Shown here piece by piece: positions 15,974-24,464 of a stretch of 26,454 nt of DNA (position 1 is the first letter of the stretch; each line of letters opens with the position of its first letter). This stretch comes from CAYTAP01 sp964435775 (GTDB taxonomy: Bacteria > Planctomycetota > Phycisphaerae > Tepidisphaerales > Tepidisphaeraceae). Under the pieces are notes generated by a model, which saw nothing but the letters and a program-made list of their open reading frames with translations, made no database searches and was not told the DNA's origin. Location of the stretch: NCBI GenBank assembly GCA_964435775.1, contig CAYTAP010000045.1:1-26454 (forward strand), written 5' to 3'. Position numbers and translations under genes: made by a program.

Positions 15974-17827
15974 TCAATACCCCAGCTCCCGCAGCACGAC
16001 CGCTTCATCCACGCCCAGCCGGCGCTTGATCTCCGCTTCCTGCAATTTCTCAAGGTCGTTTTCCGGCAGCGGGCTTGGCCAATGAAGCTCGATCCGGCGC
16101 TCGCCGGGCGTCGTGGAACCCACGCCGGCGCGACCCAGCCACCCCAGCGCCAGCTCGCAAATTCGCTCGATCCCCAGGCCGTAACTCGTCCGTTTGCGAT
16201 CGGTCTTGGCCAGCAACGCCAGGAGCGTCACCCGCAGCGCCGCGGCGCTGGTCAATCGTCCGATGCGGTTCTTGATCGCCCCGGCCGCGACCGGCGTCAC
16301 GCTGCTCGCCTTGTCGATCGCCTCGCGGATGTCGGCGATGTGCGCATCCTCCGATGGGTTGCCGGCATCGCCTCCAAACTCCACGACATCCGCCTGGTCG
16401 TTGTCGCTCATCCACATCCGACCCGGCGCCACAGGCAGCTCTGTGAAGTTGTCGATCCCCTTGCCCAGGTACATCTTGAACGACTGCATCGTGATCCGGT
16501 TCGCCCGGTCGCTCAGCCGGATGTTCAGTTCATCCTGCAGCGCGATCAGTCCCTCCACATCACTCTGCCCGGCATACTCAAAAGGCGAGGCGGTGTTCTG
16601 GATGTGTACGAGCGGAATCTCCCCGAGCGAGTTGCTCCCCTCGGCCATCAACACCTCATCCTCATACCGCTGCCACCGATCCACCGAGATGATCTCCACC
16701 ACCTCCACGCCCTTGGGCGCGCCGGTCCTCACCCCTTCGCTCCCATCCCGACTCAACCAACCCAGTCCCCATCTCCCCTTGCTCCTCTTCACTGCCACCT
16801 GCCCACTGCCCACTGCCGACTTCCTCACCGAGTACACCTGCCCATACGCCTGCACCACCCGGTAATCCCACGGCGACAGCAGGGGCAAAGCCCGCGCGGG
16901 TTCAACGATCTCCAGACGAATCATCCGGGCCAGCGCCTCCAGGGCGCCATGCGGAGTGGTATCCGCGCCCGATTCCGTCAAGTCGTTCGTCCCCGCCAGG
17001 TCATCCGACACGCGATCGTCCTCCCCACCCTCGCGTCCGAATGCCCCGGCGCCCGGCGGCACTTGCTCCGCCGATGACACGGGCCTCTCCCCGACCGCTC
17101 CCCCGTCCCCCATCGCACGTTCACCCAAATCCCCCGCCCCACATGCAACGCCGCCGCAGGTCGTCGCGCCGCCTCGTTCCGCGACAACAGCCGCCTCGTC
17201 GGCGCTCGATCGATCATGTGATCCATCCGAATCGGATGAGCGCGCCTCGATTCCCAATCCCTCTCGCGGTTTCGACGCTCCCTCAAGTTTCACGAGCACA
17301 TCCACAAACCCATACACCGCGCCAAGCAGCGCCATCTGTTGCAGAAAGAGCACCCCGCCGTTGTGCGCCAGGATCAGTCGGATGAGTTCCCCGATCACTT
17401 GCCGGCGCGTCGGATCCTCCGCCTTCGACGCGATGACCAGGGGCTTGCCGAAGAGGTAATCGACCATCGTGTCGATCCGCCAGCCGATGTCGTTTTCGAT
17501 GACCACTTCCTTGCGCATCGCCTCGCCGGCCGGTTGCGAAGACCCCAGCGCCCCGGCCTCGGCGCTGCTGATGACGCCCGTGATCCGCGAGGGCAAGCCC
17601 CACTCCTGCGCCTGTCGGTACGGCCGATCCGCGCCGCTCTGCATCGCGCCCGCAGCGCATACCCGCATCGAATTTCGGTAATACGCCCACAATCGCCGAT
17701 AGCGCTGTCGCTCGACGCTGGTCAGCCGCTCGATCGCGCCGCGCACCCGCGCTTCCCATTCCCCTGAAGCCGCGTCGGGATGTTTCGCATCTCCCGCCGC
17801 CGTGAGTCTCGTGAGTTGATACGCCAT
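15974..17827 (-). CDS. Phage portal protein (SPP1 gp6-like) with a large low-complexity insertion
   Basis: Forms the dodecameric DNA-entry ring of a phage head in this family. From ATG 17827 (AAGGAG 6 nt upstream) 617 residues are read. The N-terminal part has RQRYRRLWAYYRNSM and GWRIDTMVDYLFGKPLVI (about 115-132); the C-terminal part has VEGLIALQDELNIRLSDRAN (425-444), the long DKASSVTPVAAGAIKNRIGR segment and a final helix (EAEIKRRLGVDEAVVLRELGY), all typical of the gp6 type. Residues about 185-297 are an unusual Ser/Gly/Asp-rich insertion without visible fold. It heads the cassette; no terminase gene lies upstream. The frame open to 17944 is not used. Confidence 0.86.
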   Translation of the reverse strand: MAYQLTRLTAAGDAKHPDAASGEWEARVRGAIERLTSVERQRYRRLWAYYRNSMRVCAAGAMQSGADRPYRQAQEWGLPSRITGVISSAEAGALGSSQPAGEAMRKEVVIENDIGWRIDTMVDYLFGKPLVIASKAEDPTRRQVIGELIRLILAHNGGVLFLQQMALLGAVYGFVDVLVKLEGASKPREGLGIEARSSDSDGSHDRSSADEAAVVAERGGATTCGGVACGAGDLGERAMGDGGAVGERPVSSAEQVPPGAGAFGREGGEDDRVSDDLAGTNDLTESGADTTPHGALEALARMIRLEIVEPARALPLLSPWDYRVVQAYGQVYSVRKSAVGSGQVAVKRSKGRWGLGWLSRDGSEGVRTGAPKGVEVVEIISVDRWQRYEDEVLMAEGSNSLGEIPLVHIQNTASPFEYAGQSDVEGLIALQDELNIRLSDRANRITMQSFKMYLGKGIDNFTELPVAPGRMWMSDNDQADVVEFGGDAGNPSEDAHIADIREAIDKASSVTPVAAGAIKNRIGRLTSAAALRVTLLALLAKTDRKRTSYGLGIERICELALGWLGRAGVGSTTPGERRIELHWPSPLPENDLEKLQEAEIKRRLGVDEAVVLRELGY

Positions 17828-18151
17828 CCTCATCTCCTTCAAACGCGCTCTCGATTTCGTTCGCCCTTTGCAAGACCCCCCCTTGGTGCGCGATTGACTC
17901 CCCGTGCGCGCACCAAAAAAGTGCGGACTCGCGCTTTTGCCCACGAAACCGCATCAATGAAAATTAAATTTTTCGTGTTTTCCGGAATGTTTTTGGTGCG
18001 CGCGCCACCCCCCTTGCGCGCACCACGCGAGTTATGTCACGGATTAATTCGGTGTCGGATCAACTGCGGAAATGTCTTTTACCCCCTCCCCCGGTACTCC
18101 GGGGGAGGGCGCCCCCACGGGCTGGCATGCTTAAGACAAACCCCCGCCCCC
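17828..18151. promoter_or_regulatory. Region upstream of the portal gene with twin GGTGCGCGC hairpins
   Basis: 324 nt without a gene. Two perfect 10-bp inverted repeats occur: TTGGTGCGCG (17883-17892) with CGCGCACCAA (17907-17916), and TGGTGCGCGC (17994-18003) with GCGCGCACCA (18016-18025). They flank an AT-rich stretch (about 17955-17990) that could be the promoter of the cassette. Four copies of one motif around a promoter fit an operator for a regulator, or paired hairpins; this is inference. The CCCTCCCCCGG hairpin at 18084-18109 is also here. Confidence 0.55.
18084..18109. repeat. CCCTCCCCCGG hairpin between portal region and PhyH gene
   Basis: Arms 18084-18094 and 18099-18109 with loop TACT, same family as 15750-15775. 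It lies about 45 nt after the PhyH stop in that gene's direction, but no T run follows, so it is not a classic terminator. Confidence 0.85.
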
Positions 18152-19321
18152 TCAATACCCCCCGCCCCGCTTCTGCTCCTCCTCATGATCGTGATCATGC
18201 TCAACCGTCGGATCGGCAATCGCGCATCCGAGCAGCCCGTCGTTCATGCTCGCGATCATCCGGGCGGCGAACTCGCTGGCCAAACGCCGCTCCGCCGCCG
18301 GACGCAGCGCGGCGCAGAACGTCCCGAACCTCGGCTTGGCGAATGGAAGGTGCGTGTCCCCCCGCGCGAGGATCTGGCTGGCATTGGTTCCCTTGGTCAG
18401 TGGGTCGATCGCGGCGTCACCCAACCCCTCGGTGTCCGCGCCCCACTGCGTGAAGCTTCGCGCGTTGGCGTAGTGACTGACAAAGCTCCGACGGAAGCGA
18501 TCCTTGCTCCAGTTCATCTTGCTGCGATGCAGAACGTGTCCGTTGAAGAAGACCACATCACCGGCGTTCACATTCCCCAGGATTTGATCGTACTTGCCTG
18601 CGACCCGCGTGAGGGAATTCTTCGTATCGTCGGAGTTGCTCACCCCTTTGACATACTGAATGTCCGCGACCAGCTTTTCCCCAAACCCGTATCCCATCTC
18701 CGGGCAGGGGGGGTAGATCGGTTCCACGCCGCTCCCCTTGGCGAACCACATCGCGCCGTTTTGCTCATCGCAATCATCAATCGCGATCCACGCGCCGCAC
18801 AGGGTGTCGGGATGGGTGGGGATATAGAACGAATCCTGATGCCATCCCTGTCCCGGCTTTCCCGGACCTTTCAAGAAGAGCATCGTCTGCATCGCCATCA
18901 CATCCGGGCCGATGATGACCTCGAGCACATCGAGCACGCGGGGATGCAACAGGAATCGCTCGTGCAGTTCCAGTTGCCGATGGAGCATGTGAACGCGGAG
19001 GAAATACTCCGCTTTCTCCGACGGCGACAAATGCGCCGGCGGCGCCTCGAGCCCCACCATCGTCGTCCCCTCATCCGACTTGGTGTCGCGCGCCTTCATC
19101 TCATGCCCCTGCTGCTCGGGCAACTTCCCCTGCATCAGGTCTTCGGTGTGCTGCTTGAGTTCGGCCACTTCGTCGCGCGAGACCAATCCCGGCACGATCA
19201 GAAAACCATCACGTCGAAAACGCGTGTACTGATCGACCGACACTTGGTAACGATTTTCATCCGGATCCGTCGATGTCTTGAGGGAAGCCTTTGATTTTTC
19301 GGGTGCCACGCCGCTGACCAT
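18152..19321 (-). CDS. Phytanoyl-CoA dioxygenase (PhyH) family protein
   Basis: Non-heme Fe(II)/2-oxoglutarate oxygenase of the PhyH family, 389 residues. Iron ligands are visible: H161-x-D163 in GWHQDSFY and His265 in GHVLHRSKMNWSKDRFRRS, with Arg278 as the expected 2-oxoglutarate partner. The N-terminal part has the usual YTRFRRDGFLIVPGLVS start (about 32-48). GGAG lies 5 nt upstream of ATG 19321. Substrate is unknown; this family is expanded in planctomycetes. It is transcribed away from the gene at 19455. Confidence 0.93.
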   Translation of the reverse strand: MVSGVAPEKSKASLKTSTDPDENRYQVSVDQYTRFRRDGFLIVPGLVSRDEVAELKQHTEDLMQGKLPEQQGHEMKARDTKSDEGTTMVGLEAPPAHLSPSEKAEYFLRVHMLHRQLELHERFLLHPRVLDVLEVIIGPDVMAMQTMLFLKGPGKPGQGWHQDSFYIPTHPDTLCGAWIAIDDCDEQNGAMWFAKGSGVEPIYPPCPEMGYGFGEKLVADIQYVKGVSNSDDTKNSLTRVAGKYDQILGNVNAGDVVFFNGHVLHRSKMNWSKDRFRRSFVSHYANARSFTQWGADTEGLGDAAIDPLTKGTNASQILARGDTHLPFAKPRFGTFCAALRPAAERRLASEFAARMIASMNDGLLGCAIADPTVEHDHDHEEEQKRGGGY

Positions 19322-19426
19322 GATGACTCCATAAACAGATTCCGCACCAAACCGATGAGCGTCAGTCCATCAGAAGCGCGGAAAAGCAAATCACGTTACC
19401 GTATCATCGACCTAAACCAACGCACC

Positions 19427-19446
19427 ATTATACACGATTATACACC
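19427..19446. promoter_or_regulatory. Tandem ATTATACAC motif upstream of the gene at 19455
   Basis: ATTATACAC occurs at 19427-19435 and 19437-19445, a 10-bp spacing placing both on the same DNA face. TTATACACG and TTATACACC each differ from the DnaA-box form TTATNCACA at one base; they also resemble -10 boxes. Role unknown. Confidence 0.45.
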
Positions 19447-19454
19447 ATAGCCCC

Positions 19455-20042
19455 ATGTCCTGGATTGTCGATTATCCCCTCGTTCTCGACCAGATGAAAT
19501 CGCAGCATCTGCGTTGTCTCTATCCCAACAGCGGGGCATTTGGATTCGACCCCGCGCATACGAGTGAAACTCGCACCATTGCCTGGATTGGCCCGCCGGA
19601 CGACACCATCCGGCCGGAATCCGCCGCCAACCTCAGATTGATCCCGCCTCCTTTTGAGCGAAATCTTGCTCAATTCGCTTCCCAGGCGTGGCAAATGCAC
19701 TTTCCCGGTCGAGCCTGGATCATGCCAATGAGCCATTGGGCGTATGAGCTTGAGTTTGGCAGCCGCGACTGGCTACCGGCGGTCCTGGAAAACGCCGGCG
19801 TCGATCCCGGTCTGCTCAAAACCCGCAACACCGGGGCAGCCATCGAGTTTGCGATGGACGACGCGGCTTCCTTTAAGCATGTCCTTCAATGTCTGCTTGA
19901 AATGCTCCTGGGCAGCGATTTCATGATCGCGTTTCCGGATCGGCCAATCCTCTGCACGATCCATCATCATCAGCAACTCTGGTGGACAACACCGGACCCG
20001 GCATTGGCGGACGCTCTTTCGTCGATTGTCTCAGAAAAATGA
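19455..20042 (+). CDS. Unrecognised protein, 195 residues
   Basis: Starts MSWIVDYPLVLDQMKSQHLRC and contains several Trp/His-rich parts (PGRAWIMPMSHWAYELEFG at about 83-101, and IHHHQQLWWTTPDP near 170-183). No family is recognised; soluble by appearance. The reading frame has strong codon-like composition and fills the space between divergent PhyH and the candidate origin, so it is likely real. No clear ribosome-binding site precedes ATG 19455. Confidence 0.82.
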   Translation: MSWIVDYPLVLDQMKSQHLRCLYPNSGAFGFDPAHTSETRTIAWIGPPDDTIRPESAANLRLIPPPFERNLAQFASQAWQMHFPGRAWIMPMSHWAYELEFGSRDWLPAVLENAGVDPGLLKTRNTGAAIEFAMDDAASFKHVLQCLLEMLLGSDFMIAFPDRPILCTIHHHQQLWWTTPDPALADALSSIVSEK

Positions 20043-20548
20043 GGCGTTTCGGCATGGTTACCGCAATCGCGCCAACCCCTCTTAATAACCTGTGGATGAG
20101 TTGATTATCAGCCGTCGCCAGAATCCGCCATCTCCGCTGGTTCACAACACCCGCGCCTGGGTCATACGGCCCGCCTGTCGTCCCTGACCAAACTGGCGTT
20201 TTCCCGACAACACCCTTCATGACACCTTATCCACATCCAATGTCCGATAATATGGAATATAAGTATTGGTACTAATTGCTGTTACGATAAAAGTAGTCGA
20301 TTCATCCACAATACGACAGGCATTATCACTACGACTATTATCTATTTAAATTTATACAGAAGAAGAGTAGTAATACTTCCCTCAGCACGAAAAGGGATGG
20401 GGGTCGGACTGTGTTGTGAACAATCCGTGAATAGTCCGACAACTCGCGCGCTCTATGTTGCGTTGAAGCGGCCCATCCCCGATGATCGGCGGGGAGATAA
20501 TCCTCAGGTGAATGATCGTCCAGGAAAGGTTCGTCGAAAGGTCCGTCC
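20043..20548. other. Candidate replication origin (oriC) upstream of dnaN
   Basis: 506 nt without a gene between 20042 and dnaN. A perfect DnaA box TTATCCACA lies at 20227-20235. One-mismatch boxes are TGTGGATGA (20091-20099) and TCATCCACA (20302-20310). Between about 20236 and 20380 the sequence is strikingly AT-rich compared with its flanks, a plausible unwinding element. An 11-bp inverted repeat (GTTCACAACAC at 20140-20150 and GTGTTGTGAAC at 20411-20421) brackets it. The dnaN and dciA genes follow. No dnaA gene is in the window. Confidence 0.6.
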
Positions 20549-21655
20549 ATGAAAGTGATCTGCAATCGCGGCGCGCTGCTTGAAGGCCTCACGGTCGCGG
20601 GCAATGTGGTCAACGCTCGAACCCCCAAGCCCGTGCTTTTGAACGTCAAGTTTTCGGCAACCGCCGACAAGCTGACGATCAGCGCGACCGATCTGGAAGT
20701 CGCCATCCGCTATTCCGATGCGCAGGTACAGGTTGAGGAGCCTGGCGAAACGCTTTTGCCGGCCGACATGTTCCGCGACATCGTTCGTGAATCGCTTGAT
20801 GACACCCTCTCGATTGAGGTTCGCGGGGACACCGCGGTCATTAAGGGGCAGGATTCGGTCTTCAAACTTCCCACGCAAAACCCCGCTGATTTTCCGCCGG
20901 TTCCGGATTTTGAGGGGGAAACGGATTTTGAAATCGTCGCCGGCCAGCTCAAGCAGTTGATCAACCAGACGGTGTTCGCGGTGGCGAGGGAATCGACGCG
21001 TTACGCATTCAACGGCGTGCTGCTCGTCGCCAGGGACAAAAAGATTTCCTTCGTCAGCACGGACGGGCGACGCCTCGCGCAGGCCAAAGGGGACATCGCC
21101 ACCGTCCACAAGCTTCCCAAGGAAGGCGTTCATGTGATTGTTCACACGAAAGCGCTGACGCTGATTGAAAAACTCCTGGGCGATCCGGAGGAAGTCGTCG
21201 GTTTCCAGGTGCGCGAAAACCAGATTGTGTTCAAAACCAACAACGCAACGCTGACGAGCGCGTTGGTCGAGGGGCAATTTCCCCCGTATGAGGATGTGAT
21301 TCCCAAGGATGCCGACAAGATCATGACCGCGGGCACCGCGGATTTTCTCAGCGCCGTCCGACGGGCGTCGCTGCTGACGAGCGAGGAATCCAAGGGGGTT
21401 CGACTTCAGTTTTCCAGCAAAGGCCTGGTGCTCAGCACACGATCCGCCGACACCGGCGAAGCCACCGTCAACTTCGCGTGCAAGTTCGATGGCGCGGACA
21501 TTGAGATCGGCTTCAACCCCGCCTTCCTTGTTGACGCATTGCGGATTGTGGACACCGATGAGATTTCGCTTGAAGTCAGCGCGCCCAATCGGCCGGGGTT
21601 GCTCAAGAGCGGTCCCAACTTTTTGTATGTGATCATGCCCGTCAATTTGCAGTGA
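20549..21655 (+). CDS. dnaN: DNA polymerase III beta subunit (sliding clamp)
   Basis: Ring-shaped processivity clamp. 368 residues, usual family length, in three repeated clamp domains (about 1-120, 128-250, 251-368). Recognisable parts: MKVICNRGALLEGLTVAGNVV at the start, TDLEVAIRY, LPTQNPADFPPVP (about 111-123), STRYAFNGVLLVARDK, VSTDGRRLA (about 168-176), FPPYEDVIPK, and the C-terminus LYVIMPVNLQ matching the usual Y-x-x-M-P-M/V-R-L end. AAAGG lies about 7 nt upstream. It is followed, after 13 nt, by the DciA/DUF721 gene, and preceded by the origin-like region, suggesting a replication-initiation locus. Confidence 0.98.
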   Translation: MKVICNRGALLEGLTVAGNVVNARTPKPVLLNVKFSATADKLTISATDLEVAIRYSDAQVQVEEPGETLLPADMFRDIVRESLDDTLSIEVRGDTAVIKGQDSVFKLPTQNPADFPPVPDFEGETDFEIVAGQLKQLINQTVFAVARESTRYAFNGVLLVARDKKISFVSTDGRRLAQAKGDIATVHKLPKEGVHVIVHTKALTLIEKLLGDPEEVVGFQVRENQIVFKTNNATLTSALVEGQFPPYEDVIPKDADKIMTAGTADFLSAVRRASLLTSEESKGVRLQFSSKGLVLSTRSADTGEATVNFACKFDGADIEIGFNPAFLVDALRIVDTDEISLEVSAPNRPGLLKSGPNFLYVIMPVNLQ

Positions 21656-21668
21656 GGTGTGAGTCCAC

Positions 21669-22085
21669 GTGGCCAGGCGATTATTCAGCAACGATCCTCC
21701 CGCCGTGCGTCTGGCCGACGCCGAACTGACCCGACTGCATCGCGTCAAGCAATACACTCCGCCGGGGTCGGACGCGATGGGGCCGGAGCTGATCAGCTTC
21801 TTCAAACACGCCGTCCAGAAGCGGCAGACGCGCCTGGCGAAGATCGCCGAATGCTGGGGGCGACTTGTCCCCGATCTGCTCAGCGCGCACTGTTCACTTG
21901 AGAGTCTGAATCGGGGTTCGCTGACGGTTCTCGTTGATAGCGCCTCGCATTTGTACGAGCTTAAACAGCTTCTGCTCGCGGGTCTTGATCGCCAGCTTTT
22001 GCTCGCGTGCCGCTCGACAGGCCTTCGCAAAATCACCCTCAAGCCCGGGCGATGGTATACGACGGAGCAGGCGCCGCGGTTTTGA
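21669..22085 (+). CDS. dciA: DciA-like (DUF721) protein, probable replicative helicase loader/operator
   Basis: DciA helps load or operate the DnaB helicase in bacteria lacking DnaC/DnaI. The 138-residue protein has the DUF721 core at about residues 40-125: LAKIAECWGRLVPDLLSAH, CSLESLNRGSLTVLVDSASHLYELKQL, where the pattern W-x-x-(V/L)-x...H-x-x...G-x-L-x-V-x-(V/A)-x-S is the family signature. Start GTG at 21669 follows a purine-rich GAGGTGTGAG; it lies 13 nt after dnaN and probably shares its mRNA. It ends shortly before the palindromic repeat at 22135. Confidence 0.82.
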   Translation: MARRLFSNDPPAVRLADAELTRLHRVKQYTPPGSDAMGPELISFFKHAVQKRQTRLAKIAECWGRLVPDLLSAHCSLESLNRGSLTVLVDSASHLYELKQLLLAGLDRQLLLACRSTGLRKITLKPGRWYTTEQAPRF

Positions 22086-22134
22086 TCGTCTCCGCCGGTT
22101 TGATCGTTTCAAAACATTTTTCACTGCGGGGAGC

Positions 22135-22209
22135 ATTCGTAGGGTGGGCCTCGGCCCACCACGGATGATGTTGGTTGCAATGCGGTGGGCCGAGGCCCAC
22201 CCTACGAAT
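22135..22209. repeat. Perfect GTAGGGTGGGCC palindrome downstream of dciA
   Basis: Arms 22135-22160 and 22184-22209 (26 bp) pair perfectly. It begins ATTCGTAGGGTGGGCCTCGG, so it shares the GTAGGG end with the other palindromes but has different inner sequence. It could end dnaN-dciA transcription. Open frames running through it upstream of the GT2 gene are spurious. Confidence 0.9.
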
Positions 22210-22255
22210 ACCGGCATTTGCAAATCAGCGGTTGACCATTGATGATTTGCCACGC

Positions 22256-23527
22256 ATGAACCTCAGCGGCGTGGAGCGCGCCATCTTCAACCTCTATGTC
22301 ATCGTTGGACCGGGCGCGTGGGTCTTGTATTCGCTCATGGTCTGGACGGGACGGGCGCGCCTTCGTCTGGGGCGGACATCCGGAAAGCAACTGCCCGATG
22401 CGCCTCCCGAGGTCGCGATTTTGATTCCCGTGAAGGATGAGGAGCTTCGCATCGCCGACTGCGTTCGCTCCGCCTTGGCGCAGGATTATCCGCATAGCCG
22501 CGTCATTGCGATTGATGACCGCAGCACCGACCGCACCGGCACGCTGCTCGACGACATCGCCGTCGGCGAGCCGCGCCTGACCGTTCTGCACATCGAGCCT
22601 GAAACCCTGCCCGATGGATGGACGGGCAAGTGCAACGCGCTGGCGAACGGCGTGAGGCACACGGATGCGCCCTGGCTGCTCTTCATCGACTCCGATGTCA
22701 TTCTTGAGCCCCATGCCCTTCGCCACACCCTCACGCTCGCGAGCGGTCGCAAATATGATCTTCTCAGTTTGCTGCCGCGACTCGAGTGTCACACGCTTTG
22801 GGAAAGGCTCATCGTCCCCCTCGCCGGCGCTGCACTCACGACGCTTCATCTGATTTCACTGACCAACGACGACAACCGCAAAACAGCTTTCGCCAACGGG
22901 CAGTTCATCCTGATTCGACGCAGCGCCTACGATGCGGCCGGCGGACATTTCGCGGTGCGGGATCAGTTTTGCGAGGACATTGAAATGGCGCGAAACGTGA
23001 AGCGCCTGGGAATGCGGCCGCGAATCAGTTGGGGCGCCAAACTCGCGGCGGTGCGGATGTACAGTTCGCTGGAATCGATCAAGCGTGGTTGGGCGCGGAT
23101 TTTCTTCGCCGCCGCCCGCGGTCGTCCGTGGCGCGCCATTTTCGGGATCGCCTTCCTGCTGATCAGCGGCGTCAGCGCGTATGCGGCGGTGGCGTGGGGG
23201 ATTGTTCGCGCCGTCGGCGGGGGGCATGCCAACGCCGGCGCGTATTGGTTGATCGCCGGGGGGTTTCATCTAGTGTTCATGACAATCATTCTCAGCTTGT
23301 TTTATTCATGGACCGGCAACGCCCGACGGATGGCGTTTGCGTTTCCGCTTGGCGCGGCGATGCTGATCGCCATCTTTACCCGCGCCATCGGCATGTGCCG
23401 CAGCGGGCAGGTTGAATGGCGCGGCACGCGCTATGGAAAAACCGATCGATATTCCCGCGCCGCATCCGGTGCGGCGGCGTCTTCAAGCCATACAACAGGA
23501 GACAGTTCATGCCCACCAACCCGATGA
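22256..23527 (+). CDS. Membrane-bound family GT2 glycosyltransferase (HpnB/CrtQ-like)
   Basis: 423 residues. A membrane segment near the N-terminus (about 10-31, FNLYVIVGPGAWVLYSLMVW), then a GT-A fold: IPVKDEE (57-63), DDRSTDRT (87-94), PDGWTGKCNAL (119-129), DSDV metal-binding motif (145-148), NGQF, and CEDIEMAR for the catalytic base. Three to four C-terminal membrane segments follow (about 299-390). The P-x-GW-x-GK motif is typical of GT2 enzymes acting on lipids such as hopanoids or carotenoids. The ATG at 22256 has no clear ribosome-binding site; the frame upstream lies in the palindromic repeat. Its end overlaps the next gene by 19 nt. Confidence 0.9.
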   Translation: MNLSGVERAIFNLYVIVGPGAWVLYSLMVWTGRARLRLGRTSGKQLPDAPPEVAILIPVKDEELRIADCVRSALAQDYPHSRVIAIDDRSTDRTGTLLDDIAVGEPRLTVLHIEPETLPDGWTGKCNALANGVRHTDAPWLLFIDSDVILEPHALRHTLTLASGRKYDLLSLLPRLECHTLWERLIVPLAGAALTTLHLISLTNDDNRKTAFANGQFILIRRSAYDAAGGHFAVRDQFCEDIEMARNVKRLGMRPRISWGAKLAAVRMYSSLESIKRGWARIFFAAARGRPWRAIFGIAFLLISGVSAYAAVAWGIVRAVGGGHANAGAYWLIAGGFHLVFMTIILSLFYSWTGNARRMAFAFPLGAAMLIAIFTRAIGMCRSGQVEWRGTRYGKTDRYSRAASGAAASSSHTTGDSSCPPTR

Positions 23528-24426
23528 TTGAGTCCTTGAACCAAAAGTTCGCCAGGAGCGGTCTTGTTCGATTTGCAGCCGGACAAGGCGGATTGGTCCG
23601 CGCCGTCATCACGACGCCGCGCGCTGATGCGCATGTCTACCTGCACGGCGCGCATGTCACGCATTACCAGCCGAAAGGTCAGCCGGATTTGCTGTTCGTC
23701 AGCGACAAATCCTGGTTTGAGGCCGGCAAGCCGATTCGCGGCGGGATCCCCATTTGCTTTCCCTGGTTCGGCAATGCCGGCGATCCGGCGCATGGGTTTG
23801 CGCGGCTTGTTGAATGGAAGGTTCACGAGGTCGTTGTCACGCCGGAGCAGGACGTGATGTTGACGCTTGAGCTTCCGACGCCCAAGCCCGCCAGTGGTTC
23901 ATCATCATGGTCGCTGGAGGCGCGTGTTTTGTTTCATGTGAGCATCGGCGCGCATCTCAAGCTTGCCCTCGAGGTGACGAACACAGGGGAAAAACCGTTG
24001 AAGTTTGAGGAAGCGCTTCATACCTATTTTGCCGTCGCCGACATCAAGCGGGTGTCGGTTCAAGGCCTGCACGGCGCGGAGTATCTCGATAAGACGCTGG
24101 ACTTTGCGAGAAAGACGCAGCAGGCCGATCCGCTCACGTTCACCGCTGAAACCGACCGCGTCTACTTCAACACCCGCGCGACCTGCCACATTCATGACCC
24201 GCAAAGCCGCTCGGCGCGCCGGATCACCGTTGCGAAACAGGGCTCCGACGACACCGTTGTCTGGAACCCCTGGTCCGACCGGGCCAAGTCGATGCCGGAT
24301 TATGGCGACGAGGAATGGCACAGGATGCTCTGCATCGAAACCGCCAACGTCCGCGATCACGCGATTCAACTGAAGCCCGGAGAAACGCACACGATGCGCG
24401 CGGAGTTGTCGAGCGAGGCGGTGTGA
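23509..24426 (+). CDS. D-hexose-6-phosphate mutarotase (YeaD/aldose 1-epimerase family)
   Basis: Interconverts anomers of hexose 6-phosphates. 305 residues, beta-sandwich fold. Key motifs: GGIPICFPWFG (78-88), HGFAR with His95, EEALHTYF with His171, WNPW (252-255) and the catalytic Glu277 in CIETAN. AGGAG lies 7 nt upstream of ATG 23509, which is why I chose it over 23416. The start overlaps the end of the GT2 gene, so they are likely co-transcribed. A hairpin followed by TTTTT (24507-24529) lies about 80 nt downstream. Confidence 0.95.
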   Translation: MPTNPMIESLNQKFARSGLVRFAAGQGGLVRAVITTPRADAHVYLHGAHVTHYQPKGQPDLLFVSDKSWFEAGKPIRGGIPICFPWFGNAGDPAHGFARLVEWKVHEVVVTPEQDVMLTLELPTPKPASGSSSWSLEARVLFHVSIGAHLKLALEVTNTGEKPLKFEEALHTYFAVADIKRVSVQGLHGAEYLDKTLDFARKTQQADPLTFTAETDRVYFNTRATCHIHDPQSRSARRITVAKQGSDDTVVWNPWSDRAKSMPDYGDEEWHRMLCIETANVRDHAIQLKPGETHTMRAELSSEAV

Positions 24427-24464
24427 TGCGCGGATCGTTCGACGCTTGAGCGCCGCCTGGATGA

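Noticed and set aside
20340..20385. DnaA-trio element (AGTAGTAATAC)
   Set aside because: A TAG-TAA-TAC run resembles trios, but it is short and not next to a clear DnaA box, so it is not listed as a feature.
20504..22042. 512-codon frame opposite dnaN and dciA
   Set aside because: It covers two well-supported genes on the other strand; the protein is Arg-rich with no domain.
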